Shown one piece after another: positions 51,925-60,648 of a stretch of 64,000 bases of DNA. Origin of the DNA: Alphaproteobacteria bacterium (GTDB lineage Bacteria; Pseudomonadota; Alphaproteobacteria; UBA6615). Below the pieces are notes generated by a model that was not told the origin of the DNA, ran no database searches, and saw only the letters and a program-made list of their open reading frames with translations. Within the stretch, counting starts at the first letter, position 1. The number at the start of each line of letters is the position of its first letter. The position numbers were made by a program, and so were the translations under genes. The stretch is from contig PBWR01000010.1 of NCBI GenBank assembly GCA_002727315.1, positions 124,001 through 188,000 on the forward strand, given 5' to 3'.

Positions 51925-53442
51925 ATGAACGGTTGGCTGGGAAGGGCTCGGCGGGCGAACAGGAAGAGTATACAATATCTTGGGCGCGGGAGTTTGCGGG
52001 TGATTGCAGCGTGCAGGATGCTGAACGGGCTGTTTCCTGATCAACGTGAGGTGATCTTTCGCGCGCGTGGACGGGTCCGCTGTGTGCGTTTCGGTCGATC
52101 CGTACAGATCGGCGCAACCGCTCTGGCCATGTGCGTCATGATCTGGAGTGTGGTGTCAACAGTCCAGTTCACGTCCCATCATAGCATCGTTTCCGAACGC
52201 GATACCGAGATAGACCGGCTACGTGACGAGAATGAACGCTTCGCACGCGACCTTGCCGAGATGCGTGCCCGCGCGGAAATTCAGCATCGCTCACTGACTT
52301 CGACTCAGAAAACAACCGTCGATCTGGAGACGGCGAACTTGGCACTTCGCAAGGATCTCGCGGCGCTTCGGGCCGCGCGCGACGAGCAACAGGAACGCGC
52401 AGATGCGTTGGCACTCACCTATTTGAGTGAAGTCGAGGCGAAGGCGAGGTTGAGCGTCGAAGCCTTGGCCTTGGCGGAATCGCGTGAGGCGCTACAACTA
52501 GATATATCCGATCGCGAGCAAAAGCTGGCGGCGGTCCAGGCGTCGCGCCGAAACCTAGGCGCAGAGTTGGCTGCAGCGCAGGACGCGCTCGGTGAACTCA
52601 AGCTCGACATCCTGTCCATGGAAAAGGCGCGCGCGGATCTGCGATCGAAACTCGACGCGACCGACGAGCGCCTGCGCAATACTCTGAATGCCAAGGTCGC
52701 CGTCGATAACGAACGCAAGGTGCTGGGTGAACAGGTCGCGGATTTGTCTGCGCGCCTTGTAACCCTCGAAACGGCGCAAGGCGGTATTGTTTCCCGTCTG
52801 GGCGAGACGGCAAACGAGAGCGGCGAGGCACTGCGTAAGACTCTCGATCTTGCTGGGCTGGATGTCGACAGGCTCCTAGAGCGCATGGCCCGCGCGGCGG
52901 GTGAGGGTCGTGGTGTCGGCGGGCCGTTGCTTGCCATCGAGGAAAGTCCGGGCGCGGGACTTGCGCAACAGATCGCGACGGTTGAGCGTCGCATCGATGA
53001 TCTGCAGAGCCTGCAGTCACTCATGGAGAAGCTGCCTTTGGCCGCGCCTCTAGATGAGTATCGCGTGACAAGTAATTTCGGGCGGCGCATCGATCCATTC
53101 ACAAAGAGGCTGGCATTTCACTCCGGTACCGACATGGCAAGTCGCCGGCGTGCGCCGGTTCGCGTTACGTCGCCTGGTTTAGTCACGTTCGTTGGTTGGA
53201 AGGGCGGCTTCGGCAAGATGGTCGAAGTCGACCATGGGCTTGGTGTCCGTACGCGATACGGACACCTGTCTTCGATCTTCGTGAAGCGGGGGCAAGAACT
53301 GACGTTCCGCGAGAAGGTTGGCCTGATCGGCAGTACTGGTCGCAGCTCCGGCGAACATCTGCACTACGAGATTCTGATTGATGGGCGCCATAACGATCCG
53401 TCGAACTTCATCAAAGCGGGGCGGTATGTTTTCAAAAACTGA
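51925..53442 (+). CDS. M23-family peptidase with coiled coil (bactofilin partner)
   Basis: This 505-residue protein has a membrane anchor near residues 62-85 (IGATALAMCVMIWSVVSTV) and a long coiled coil (about 95-300). The C-terminal LytM/M23 domain starts about residue 375. The zinc site is intact: SNFGRRIDPF, FHSGTDMAS (H-x3-D) and GEHLHYEILIDG (H-x-H). The protein hydrolyses or remodels peptidoglycan in the periplasm. Its end overlaps the bactofilin start by 17 bases, an arrangement known for cell-shape systems. Confidence 0.94.
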   Translation: MNGWLGRARRANRKSIQYLGRGSLRVIAACRMLNGLFPDQREVIFRARGRVRCVRFGRSVQIGATALAMCVMIWSVVSTVQFTSHHSIVSERDTEIDRLRDENERFARDLAEMRARAEIQHRSLTSTQKTTVDLETANLALRKDLAALRAARDEQQERADALALTYLSEVEAKARLSVEALALAESREALQLDISDREQKLAAVQASRRNLGAELAAAQDALGELKLDILSMEKARADLRSKLDATDERLRNTLNAKVAVDNERKVLGEQVADLSARLVTLETAQGGIVSRLGETANESGEALRKTLDLAGLDVDRLLERMARAAGEGRGVGGPLLAIEESPGAGLAQQIATVERRIDDLQSLQSLMEKLPLAAPLDEYRVTSNFGRRIDPFTKRLAFHSGTDMASRRRAPVRVTSPGLVTFVGWKGGFGKMVEVDHGLGVRTRYGHLSSIFVKRGQELTFREKVGLIGSTGRSSGEHLHYEILIDGRHNDPSNFIKAGRYVFKN

Positions 53443-53812
53443 TCGTGCAATGTGGGACAAAGGCGTCCCTTCGATCATCAGTGCCAAGATGAGCGTGACC
53501 GGCAATCTCTCCGGCGATGGCGTGATGCAGGTCGACGGTACCGTCGAAGGCGATATCCTATGCGCTGAGCTTACCCTCGGCGAGACAGCTCAGGTCCGCG
53601 GCGATATCGAATGTGACACCGTTTACGTGCACGGCACTATCAATGGCGAGATTTGCGCACGAAGCGTGAATCTTTCGGCCACGGCGCGAGTAACGGGTGA
53701 CATCCAGCATGAGGAGCTGTCGATCGAGGCGGGCGCTCATTTGGAAGGCCGGCTCCTGCGGCGCGAAGTGACGCGATTACCGGTCAATCTCGTGGTCGGC
53801 GAGACGGACTAG
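53426..53812 (+). CDS. Bactofilin (polymer-forming cytoskeletal protein)
   Basis: This 128-residue protein consists of the bactofilin beta-helix, SVTGNLSGDGVMQVDGTVEG near residue 20, followed by repeated short strands (DIECDTVYVHGTINGEICAR) to LEGRLLRREV. Bactofilins polymerise at the membrane and position cell-wall enzymes. The ATG at 53426 was chosen because the longer frame runs inside the peptidase gene. It is translated together with the M23 peptidase. Confidence 0.93.
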   Translation: MFSKTDRAMWDKGVPSIISAKMSVTGNLSGDGVMQVDGTVEGDILCAELTLGETAQVRGDIECDTVYVHGTINGEICARSVNLSATARVTGDIQHEELSIEAGAHLEGRLLRREVTRLPVNLVVGETD

Positions 53813-54789
53813 CCGACTTCGATGCAGGCGGCAAACATAGCCGCATCCACATTGCCACCAGACAACACCGCCACGATGGTCTGATCTCGCGAATAGATCT
53901 TGCTCGCCAGAATTGCCGCCAGTGCGACCGCGCCGCCGGGTTCTAGCACAAGCTTGAGGACTCGCCATGCATAGGCCATGGCAGAGCGTACCTCTTCGTC
54001 GCTCACGGATAGGCCCGTAACGCCATGCACATGCATGGCTTCGAAGGTGAGCTCTCCAATGCTCGGTGAGAGCAGCGCATCACAGATGGACGTGACGCCC
54101 GGTGCGTTCGATAGGCGACGTCCCGCAGTCAGCGATCGCCCGGCATCGTCGAAGTCTCGGGGCTCGACTGCATGGATGCGGGCCCGCGGATGGGACGCTG
54201 CTAACGCTATGGCGATGCCGGAGGTCAGTCCGCCGCCGCCGCAGCAGACCAGCACATCTTCCGGCACGGCTTCGATCCCGCGGCACTGGGCCGCGATCTC
54301 GAGCCCGACCGTACCCTGTCCCTCGATCGTCCAAGCGTGGTCGAAGGGAGGCACCAGCGTCGCACCTGCGGCGGCGGCGATGTCGGCGGCGATCTCCTCG
54401 CGGGATTCCGTCTGACGATCATAAGCAACTACCCTGGCGCCGTAGCCGAGCGTGTTGTCGACCTTCGACTGCGGGGCGTCTGCGGGCATAACGATGGTGG
54501 CCGGTACATCAAAGATCTGCGCCGCTGCTGCGACGCCCTGTGCGTGGTTCCCGGACGAGTAGGCCACCACGCCATGCGCGCGCGTGTCGGGCGCGATCCG
54601 GGATAGGAAATTGTATGCGCCGCGAAACTTAAAAGAGCCTGTGCGCTGCAGGATCTCCGGCTTGAGGAGAATTCGGCCGCCGGTCTTATCGTTAAGCGCA
54701 GGGCTTTCGATCAGGGGCGTGCGGACCGCGACCCTCGAGAGCCGCTCCGCGGCATCCTCGATGCCCGCGAGGGTTGGGCCCGTGCTCAT
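53809..54789 (-). CDS. Threonine dehydratase-like PLP enzyme
   Basis: This 326-residue fold-type II PLP enzyme probably deaminates threonine or serine, or racemises serine. The PLP Lys is in QRTGSFKFRGAYNFLS near residue 57, AYSSGNHAQGVAAAAQ follows, the phosphate-binding glycine loop is CCGGGGLTSGIAIAL near residue 185, and VLSGGNVDAAMF ends the fold. There is no regulatory ACT domain. The start at 54789 (MSTGPTLAGI) overlaps the TGA of a decayed upstream gene. A second enzyme of this type lies at 62.4 kb. Confidence 0.9.
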   Translation of the reverse strand: MSTGPTLAGIEDAAERLSRVAVRTPLIESPALNDKTGGRILLKPEILQRTGSFKFRGAYNFLSRIAPDTRAHGVVAYSSGNHAQGVAAAAQIFDVPATIVMPADAPQSKVDNTLGYGARVVAYDRQTESREEIAADIAAAAGATLVPPFDHAWTIEGQGTVGLEIAAQCRGIEAVPEDVLVCCGGGGLTSGIAIALAASHPRARIHAVEPRDFDDAGRSLTAGRRLSNAPGVTSICDALLSPSIGELTFEAMHVHGVTGLSVSDEEVRSAMAYAWRVLKLVLEPGGAVALAAILASKIYSRDQTIVAVLSGGNVDAAMFAACIEVG

Positions 54790-55240
54790 GCGGGGCCGAG
54801 GCCGAGGCGTTCTGGGAGCGGTGACAGGGTTTCGAGCTCGATGTCCGGGCGGATATGTAGTTGTTCGGCGGGCTAGTCGTGGCAGTTGACCAAAACGAGG
54901 CAAAAGCAGGGGGCTGCAGACCCAGTGGCGTCTCAACCATTCGACGACAAGAAGTAGATATTTCCTTAGCGATATATAGGCCGTCGACCGCGAGTCGATC
55001 CACGCGGAAGTCCGACTGGAAGATGCTCACATCTTGGACGGTCAGGACGGCGTTGAGCAGGGGCTCGACTCCTATCTTACGATGGACGCGCACCGCGGTC
55101 CGGTCTTCTTTCTCGGTAGCAGTGATCAGGGCCTGTGCATTCTCGTCCGAGGCCTCCACAGGCCCGGGAATGCTGGCCCACGCAATCGCACTGGCGAGGG
55201 CGATTGCGCTCAGGGTTGGATGGGGACGGCGGGCGAACAA
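54786..55240 (-). pseudogene. Decayed gene upstream of the threonine dehydratase-like gene
   Basis: A signal-peptide-like start (MFARRPHPTLSAIALASAIA) leads to EKEDRTAVRVHRKIGVEPLL, which loosely resembles the N-terminus of soluble lytic transglycosylases. In another frame the end reads EQLHIRPDIELETLSPLPER LGLGPA (shown with a break) and stops at a TGA that overlaps the dehydratase ATG as ATGA. No single frame covers the region. It is probably two remnants or one gene with deletions. The identity is uncertain. Confidence 0.35.
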
Positions 55241-55419
55241 GCGACTGTCCAGGGTGAGTTACGGCCTGCCAAGTGTAGGAATACCGCACGCGCATGGTCA
55301 GTATCGGAACGATATGTGTGCACGATTTCCGTGGTTTGCGCCTTGTTCGGGCCGGATCGAGCCGGTATCGTCCGCGCAAATATCCGCAGGGCTCGCATCA
55401 AGCGGGCAGGAGGGCCGAT

Positions 55420-56298
55420 ATGTTCAAGGGATCGCTGACCGCATTGATTACCCCGTTTCGTGAAGGCGAGGTTGACGACAAAGCATATCAGGGGCTCGTC
55501 GAGTGGCAGATCGAGGAGGGCACCGACGGCGTGATTCCTGTCGGTACGACTGGGGAATCGCCGACCCTCAGCCATGGCGAGCATGAACGCGTCGTCGAGA
55601 TGTGCATTGAGGCCGCAGGTGGTCGGGTCCCGGTGATCGCCGGAACCGGCTCGAACTCGACCGAAGAATGTGTGCGCCTGACCGAACACGCCAAGGCCGC
55701 TGGCGCGAATGCAGCACTGATCGTGACGCCGTACTACAACAAGCCTTCTCAGGAAGGTCTCTATGCTCACTTCAAGACTGTCGCCGATGCCGTCGACATC
55801 CCGATCATCATCTACAACATCCCGCCGCGCTCGGTGATTGATATGTCGACCGCCACCATGGCCCGGTTGGCGAAGGATTGTGCGAATATTGTCGGGGTCA
55901 AGGACGCGACTGCCGACCTGACGCGGCCGCTGGCCATGCGTCAGGAGATTGGTGAGGCGTTCTGCATGCTGTCTGGCGAGGATGCGACGGTTATGTCGTT
56001 CCTCGCAAATGGCGGCGATGGCTGTATTTCCGTTACGTCCAACGTGGCGCCGGGTGCTTGTGCGCAGATGCATGACGCATGGCAGGCGGGCAATGCGAAG
56101 GTTGCGATGGAGATTAACGCGCGTCTGTTCCCGCTGCACTCCGCGCTGTTCGTAGAGCCCAATCCGGTGCCGGTCAAATATGCCGCCTCGCTCTTCGACA
56201 AGTGCACCATGGATGTGCGCCTGCCGCTGACGTCGGCGAATGAAAACACCCAGAAGTTGGTCCGCGACGCGATGGTGTCTGCCGGCCTGCTTGACTAG
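55420..56298 (+). CDS. dapA: 4-hydroxy-tetrahydrodipicolinate synthase
   Basis: This 292-residue aldolase condenses pyruvate with aspartate semialdehyde in lysine and cell-wall biosynthesis. GTTGESPTLSHGEHERVVE near residue 43 is the DapA loop. The Tyr in PIIIYNIPPRSVIDMS near residue 133 and the Schiff-base Lys in NIVGVKDATADLTR near residue 161 are in place. SGEDATVMSFLANGGDGCIS follows. The ATG at 55420 follows aggaggg. smpB starts 21 bases downstream, a typical alphaproteobacterial order. Confidence 0.97.
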   Translation: MFKGSLTALITPFREGEVDDKAYQGLVEWQIEEGTDGVIPVGTTGESPTLSHGEHERVVEMCIEAAGGRVPVIAGTGSNSTEECVRLTEHAKAAGANAALIVTPYYNKPSQEGLYAHFKTVADAVDIPIIIYNIPPRSVIDMSTATMARLAKDCANIVGVKDATADLTRPLAMRQEIGEAFCMLSGEDATVMSFLANGGDGCISVTSNVAPGACAQMHDAWQAGNAKVAMEINARLFPLHSALFVEPNPVPVKYAASLFDKCTMDVRLPLTSANENTQKLVRDAMVSAGLLD

Positions 56299-56319
56299 CG
56301 GCGCGGTAACGCAGGGGCG

Positions 56320-56793
56320 ATGGCTGGGAAGAAGGCTCCACCGGGCACGATCGCAGCGCAGAATCGCAAGGCTCGGCACGACTACACGATCGAGGACAAT
56401 ATCGAAGCCGGGCTGGTGCTGACGGGCCCCGAGGTGAAGTCCCTGCGTGAGGGTAAGGGTAGCTTGATCGACGCTTGGGCGGGTGAGCGCGACGGCGAAT
56501 TGTGGATGTTCAACTCCTACATTCCGAAATACGCCCCCGCCCGGAACTTTCCGCATGAGGAGCGCCGGGCGCGCAAGCTTCTTGTCAACCGGCGCGAGAT
56601 GGATCGGCTGTTTGGGGCGATACATCGCGACGGCGTGACCCTCGTGCCGCTCTCGATCTATTTCAACAAGCGCGGCATCGCCAAGGTCGATCTCGGCATC
56701 GCCGCCGGCAAGCGCAAATACGACAAGCGCCAAGCCGAGAAAAAGCGTGACTGGGACCGTCAGAAGGCCCGCCTGATCCGCGAACACGGATAA
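56320..56793 (+). CDS. smpB: SsrA-binding protein SmpB
   Basis: This 157-residue protein binds tmRNA for rescue of stalled ribosomes. It contains NRKARHDYTIEDNIEAGLVL, then GPEVKSLREGKGSLIDAWAG, ERRARKLLVNRREMDRLF and IYFNKRGIAKVDLGIAAGKR. The C-terminal tail KYDKRQAEKKRDWDRQKARL is the usual basic helix that enters the mRNA channel. It forms an operon with dapA. Confidence 0.97.
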   Translation: MAGKKAPPGTIAAQNRKARHDYTIEDNIEAGLVLTGPEVKSLREGKGSLIDAWAGERDGELWMFNSYIPKYAPARNFPHEERRARKLLVNRREMDRLFGAIHRDGVTLVPLSIYFNKRGIAKVDLGIAAGKRKYDKRQAEKKRDWDRQKARLIREHG

Positions 56794-56836
56794 ATCGCAA
56801 AGTATCATATGGTTACAGCGCGGATTGCTGTATTTA

Positions 56837-56870
56837 TTGACTTACGTTTACGTTAACGTAAACTTGATAT
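56837..56870 (+). promoter_or_regulatory. LiuR-type operator and promoter
   Basis: A perfect 16-base palindrome, TTTACGTTAACGTAAA, spans 56847-56862. It overlaps a promoter whose -35 is TTGACT at 56837-56842. The palindrome resembles the motif known for LiuR regulators of branched-chain amino acid degradation. The regulator's own start codon lies eight bases downstream, so binding would autoregulate it. Confidence 0.7.
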
Positions 56871-57269
56871 GTGGAACAGACATTCTCCATATCCGACTTG
56901 GCGCGGGAGTTCCGCGTAACCCCGCGCACCATCCGTTACTACGAAGCGGAAGGTCTGATAACGCCGGGCCGCGATGGCCAGCGGCGCATCTATTCGGGCC
57001 GCGACCGGGTGAGGCTCGCTCTGGTCCTGCGCGGCAAGCGCTTAGGCTTCTCCCTAGCCGAGGCCAAGGAAATCATCGACCTCTATTCTGCACCTCAGGG
57101 TGAGGCGTTCCAGCTGCGCACCCTAGTCGAGAAGCTCGACGAGAAACGTGCGCTGCTCGAGGATAAGCGCCGTGATCTCGACGGCGCGATCACGAATATG
57201 GACAAGTATGCAGCACGCTGCCGCGATCGGCTGAAGGAACTAGAAAACCGTCGGGAGGCGGCCGAATAG
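56871..57269 (+). CDS. liuR: MerR-family regulator, LiuR-like
   Basis: This 132-residue regulator has the MerR winged helix at the N-terminus: FSISDLAREFRVTPRTIRYY EAEGLITPGR (shown with a break). A helical dimerisation part follows (LVEKLDEKRALLEDKRRDLD). The start is GTG at 56871, since an in-frame stop lies just upstream and no earlier start is possible. The adjacent isovaleryl-CoA dehydrogenase gene supports a LiuR role in leucine and isovalerate catabolism. The leader is very short, so the mRNA may be nearly leaderless. Confidence 0.88.
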   Translation: MEQTFSISDLAREFRVTPRTIRYYEAEGLITPGRDGQRRIYSGRDRVRLALVLRGKRLGFSLAEAKEIIDLYSAPQGEAFQLRTLVEKLDEKRALLEDKRRDLDGAITNMDKYAARCRDRLKELENRREAAE

Positions 57270-57329
57270 GAATCCAGCTATTCTCCCTGAACGACAATGG
57301 ACGAACCCGCGTCCGGGTGGAGAGAACAC

Positions 57330-58502
57330 ATGATCCCCAACGAGTATCCGACCCTGAGTTTTGATCTTGGCGACACCGCCGACATGCTACGCGATTCCGT
57401 GCGTAGCTTCGCCTCAGATGAGATCGCGCCCCGCGCTGGGGTGATTGACCGGGACAACGAATTCCCGATCGATCTTTGGCCGAAGATGGGCGCGCTCGGT
57501 CTGCACGGTATCACGGTCGAGGAGGATTATGGCGGCAGCGGGCTCGGCTATCTCGAACACTGCATCGCGATGGAAGAGGTGAGCCGAGCCTCCGCATCGG
57601 TCGGCCTGTCCTACGGCGCCCACTCGAACCTCTGCGTTAACCAGATCCGGCGTAATGGCACCGAGGAACAGAAGCAGAGTTACCTGCCCCAGCTAGTCTC
57701 GGGCGAGCATGTGGGTGCGCTTGCCATGAGTGAGCCGGGCGCCGGATCCGACGTGGTCGGTATGCGGACTCGAGCGGAGAAGAAGGGCGACCGCTACATC
57801 CTGAACGGTAACAAGATGTGGATTACCAACGGCCCGGTCTCCGAGACCTATGTGATCTACGCAAAGACGGACCCGGAAGCCGGTCCGCAAGGGATAACGG
57901 CGTTCATCGTCGAGGCTGGTTTCAAGGGTTTCCGTACTGCCCAGAAGCTCGACAAGCTAGGCATGCGCGGCTCCGACACCTGCGAGCTCATCTTTGAGGA
58001 TTGCGAGGTGCCCGAGGAGAATGTCCTTGGTGAGGTCGGCAGAGGCGTGAACGTCCTGATGTCGGGCCTCGATTACGAGCGCGCGGTGCTCGCTGCCGGG
58101 CCGTTGGGCATAATGCAGGCCTGCATGGATATCGTTGTACCCTATGTGCATGAACGAGAACAGTTCGGACAGCCGATCGGGACGTTCCAGCTTATGCAGG
58201 GTAAGCTCGCAGACATGTATGTCACCATGAACGCTTGTAAGGCCTATGTGTACGCGGTCGCTCAGGCATGTGACCGCGGCGAGACTACACGCAAGGATGC
58301 GGCCGGGGCTATTCTTTACGCCGGCGAGAAGGCGACCTGGATGGCGCTTGAAGCAATCCAGACCCTTGGCGGCAATGGTTATGTGAACGATTACCCGACA
58401 GGGCGTCTGCTCCGGGATGCGAAGCTTTACGAGATCGGCGCGGGCACATCGGAAATCCGACGGATGCTGATCGGTCGTGAGCTGTTCGAGGAGACCGTCT
58501 GA
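57330..58502 (+). CDS. liuA: Isovaleryl-CoA dehydrogenase
   Basis: This 390-residue FAD acyl-CoA dehydrogenase oxidises isovaleryl-CoA in leucine breakdown. The catalytic Glu of this subclass lies in [15 protein letters not shown] near residue 247, and the C-terminal [15 protein letters not shown] has Gly where other acyl-CoA dehydrogenases have Glu. Both features are diagnostic of isovaleryl-CoA dehydrogenase. FAD-site segments are [14 protein letters not shown] and [14 protein letters not shown]. The ATG at 57330 follows ggagaga. It is likely controlled by the LiuR-like regulator. Confidence 0.96.
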   Translation: MIPNEYPTLSFDLGDTADMLRDSVRSFASDEIAPRAGVIDRDNEFPIDLWPKMGALGLHGITVEEDYGGSGLGYLEHCIAMEEVSRASASVGLSYGAHSNLCVNQIRRNGTEEQKQSYLPQLVSGEHVGALAMSEPGAGSDVVGMRTRAEKKGDRYILNGNKMWITNGPVSETYVIYAKTDPEAGPQGITAFIVEAGFKGFRTAQKLDKLGMRGSDTCELIFEDCEVPEENVLGEVGRGVNVLMSGLDYERAVLAAGPLGIMQACMDIVVPYVHEREQFGQPIGTFQLMQGKLADMYVTMNACKAYVYAVAQACDRGETTRKDAAGAILYAGEKATWMALEAIQTLGGNGYVNDYPTGRLLRDAKLYEIGAGTSEIRRMLIGRELFEETV

Positions 58503-58537
58503 TGCGCCGCCTCCCCAAATTAGGCTGAGGAGGGGGA

Positions 58538-58951
58538 GTGCGTCGCATATCCACCAACTCTGAGTTCGAGAAGTCGGTCGGTTATTCCCGCGCGGTCGTC
58601 GATGAACATTATGTGCATGTTTCCGGCACCACAGGCTTCGACTACGAGACCATGACGATCTCCGATGACCCCGCGGAGCAGGCACATCAGGCGTTCGCGA
58701 ATATCGCCCGGGCGCTCGCCGCGGCGCGGGTTTCATTCGCACATCTGGTGCGGGTCACCTACTTTATTTCCGACGCGGACGACTATCCGGTGCTGACGCC
58801 GATCTTCAAACATTATCTCGGGCCCAACCCGCCCGCTGCCACGGCCCTGATCGCGCAGCCCATTGATCCGCGGATCCGGATCGAGATCGAGGCGACTGCG
58901 CGGCGGGCCAGTCCGAACCAAAATCGCAATATCGGCCTAGGGCAGGAGTGA
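58538..58951 (+). CDS. RidA/YjgF-family protein
   Basis: This 137-residue Rid protein starts at a GTG with an aggagg site. It has YVHVSGTTGFDYETM near residue 24, QAHQAFANIARALAAA and LVRVTYFISDADDY. In RidA proper an Arg in the PxR segment binds the imine substrate. Here the segment reads PPAATALIAQ, with no Arg, so it belongs to another Rid subgroup and may not deaminate enamines. It overlaps the next gene by 4 bases (ATGA). Confidence 0.88.
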   Translation: MRRISTNSEFEKSVGYSRAVVDEHYVHVSGTTGFDYETMTISDDPAEQAHQAFANIARALAAARVSFAHLVRVTYFISDADDYPVLTPIFKHYLGPNPPAATALIAQPIDPRIRIEIEATARRASPNQNRNIGLGQE

Positions 58952-59601
58952 TGCCGGTCGCGACGATTATCGGTGCGAGCCGGGGTATCGGACTCGGTCT
59001 AGCCGAGAGTTACGCCGCCGATGGCTGGACGGTGCACGCCACCACGCGAGAGCCTAAACATCCGGGTGATCTGGGTGCGGTAGCTGGAGATTTGACCATC
59101 CATGGCCTTGACGTGCGCGACCCAAACGGGATTGCCGCGTTGGCCGAAGCGATTGGCGATGGTGCGATTGATCATCTGGTCCATAGCGCCGGCGTCCTGC
59201 GGGGCGTTGATCGCGAGGAGATGATGGCGGTGAACGCCGATGCGCCCTTCAATGTTGTGGGTGCGCTCTTTGATGCGGTAGCGCGCAGCGCCGCGAAAAA
59301 GATTGCGATCCTAACCAGCCAGATGGGCGCGCGTCGCGGTGGCGGTACCCCGTCCGATCTTTACGGCGAGTCAAAATGTATCCTCAACGACCGCTTCCGC
59401 GAGATTGAACCGAAATGGCGGGCTGCCGGGGTGACGTCCGTGGTTTTTCACCCGGGCTGGGTGGCGACCGACATGGGCGGGCGCGGGGCGCCGGTGAGCG
59501 TCCGAGAGAGCGTGTCCGGTATTCGCCGGATTATCGCCGAAATGACATCCGAAGAAAGTGGTAAATTTTTGACTTGGAAGGGCACGGAACACCCATGGTG
59601 A
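58948..59601 (+). CDS. Short-chain dehydrogenase/reductase (CsgA/SDR type)
   Basis: This 217-residue SDR has the cofactor motif IIGASRGIGLGLAESYAADG near residue 5, HSAGVLRGVD as the NAG-like motif, and the catalytic Ser in AILTSQMGARRG and Tyr-Lys in DLYGESKCILND. HPGWVATDMGGRGAPVSV follows. The ATG overlaps the stop of the RidA gene. A decayed copy of the same kind of gene lies directly downstream. Confidence 0.9.
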   Translation: MMPVATIIGASRGIGLGLAESYAADGWTVHATTREPKHPGDLGAVAGDLTIHGLDVRDPNGIAALAEAIGDGAIDHLVHSAGVLRGVDREEMMAVNADAPFNVVGALFDAVARSAAKKIAILTSQMGARRGGGTPSDLYGESKCILNDRFREIEPKWRAAGVTSVVFHPGWVATDMGGRGAPVSVRESVSGIRRIIAEMTSEESGKFLTWKGTEHPW

Positions 59602-59617
59602 ACTGGCTGGTAAGCAT

Positions 59618-60004
59618 ATGGTGACCGTCGCCGTGATCTGCGACAGCCGGGGCATCGGTCGGGAACTGACGCATCGGTATTCGGCCGATGGATGCAGGGA
59701 ACACGCGATCGCCGGTACCCCGGACTATCACGGCGCGCCCGGCACGCTTACCTATGATCTGCATGTCCATGTACCGATCGTGCGCAATGCGGTGGTTATT
59801 TCGCGCTGCGGAACGCGAATTAAGTGGCCGAGGTATCACTACCATTGCGCTGTATGCGGGCTGTGTGCAGACCGACATGAGCGGCACGCATGCGTCGATA
59901 GCGCCGACGGAGAGCTGCCGGGCATAGACAGGCCCGTCTATGGACTGGGAACCGCCGCCGTCGGACACGTTCTTGATTATCGCGGTAAGGAGGTAGCGTG
60001 TTAG
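59618..60004 (+). pseudogene. Decayed duplicate of the upstream SDR gene
   Basis: The start MVTVAVICDSRGIGRELTHR mirrors the cofactor motif of the preceding SDR. The middle, including the catalytic Ser/Tyr region, is missing. In another frame RELSGRGITTIALYAGCVQT DMSGTHASIA (shown with a break) matches the SDR segment after the active site, and the original frame ends in VLDYRGKEVAC, like the SDR C-terminus. A deletion plus frameshifts make it inactive. The stop lies just inside the carbonic anhydrase start. Confidence 0.65.
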
Positions 60005-60648
60005 AGACAGTTCAAAGATTGATCACGGGATATCGCGGGTTTCGCGCCCGCTATTACGAGCAGCGGCCGGACCGCATGCGGAGCCTTGTGGAGCAGGGAC
60101 AGTCGCCTGATGTATTGCTCATAGCGTGCGCAGACTCGCGCGTAGACCCGGCGATCCTGTTTGACAGCGAACCGGGAGACCTGTTTGTCGTCCGCAACGT
60201 CGCGAACCTGGTGCCCCCCTACGCGCCGGACGACGAGCCGCATGGAACCAGCGCCGCGATGGAGTTCGCCGTGCGCGATCTCGGCGTGCGCCATATTATT
60301 ATTTTTGGGCATTCGGCCTGCGGCGGTATCCAGGCGCTGCGCGCCACCGCCGCGGGGGAGCAGCTACCGCGCGATTTCATCGCGCCGTGGATGCAGATCG
60401 CGGCGGCAGCCTGTCCCTGCGATGCCGAGGGGAATGTTCCTGATCAGGAAACCGTTGAGCATGGCGCGATCCGCGTCTCGCTGGATAATCTGATGACCTT
60501 CCCTTGGATCTTGGAAAAGGTTGAGGCTGGCCAATTGGATCTTCATGGTTGGTGGGTCGATTTAAGGGCAGGTCGGTTGTGCAATATCACGTCCGATGGG
60601 ATGAGCGAACTTGTCGCGGGGGAGACACCGCTTGATGTCACTGACTGA
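59998..60648 (+). CDS. Beta-class carbonic anhydrase
   Basis: This 216-residue zinc enzyme interconverts carbon dioxide and bicarbonate. The zinc ligands are in LIACADSRVDPAI near residue 43 (Cys, with the Asp-Arg dyad) and FGHSACGGIQAL near residue 103 (His and Cys). The GTG start follows taaggagg at ideal spacing. It sits among acyl-CoA dehydrogenases and close to a biotin carboxylase-type gene (63.4 kb), so it may supply bicarbonate for carboxylation. This is inference. Confidence 0.95.
   Translation: MLETVQRLITGYRGFRARYYEQRPDRMRSLVEQGQSPDVLLIACADSRVDPAILFDSEPGDLFVVRNVANLVPPYAPDDEPHGTSAAMEFAVRDLGVRHIIIFGHSACGGIQALRATAAGEQLPRDFIAPWMQIAAAACPCDAEGNVPDQETVEHGAIRVSLDNLMTFPWILEKVEAGQLDLHGWWVDLRAGRLCNITSDGMSELVAGETPLDVTD

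Noticed and set aside
55210-56808. 532-codon minus-strand open frame
   Set aside because: It is antisense to dapA and smpB, two certain housekeeping genes.
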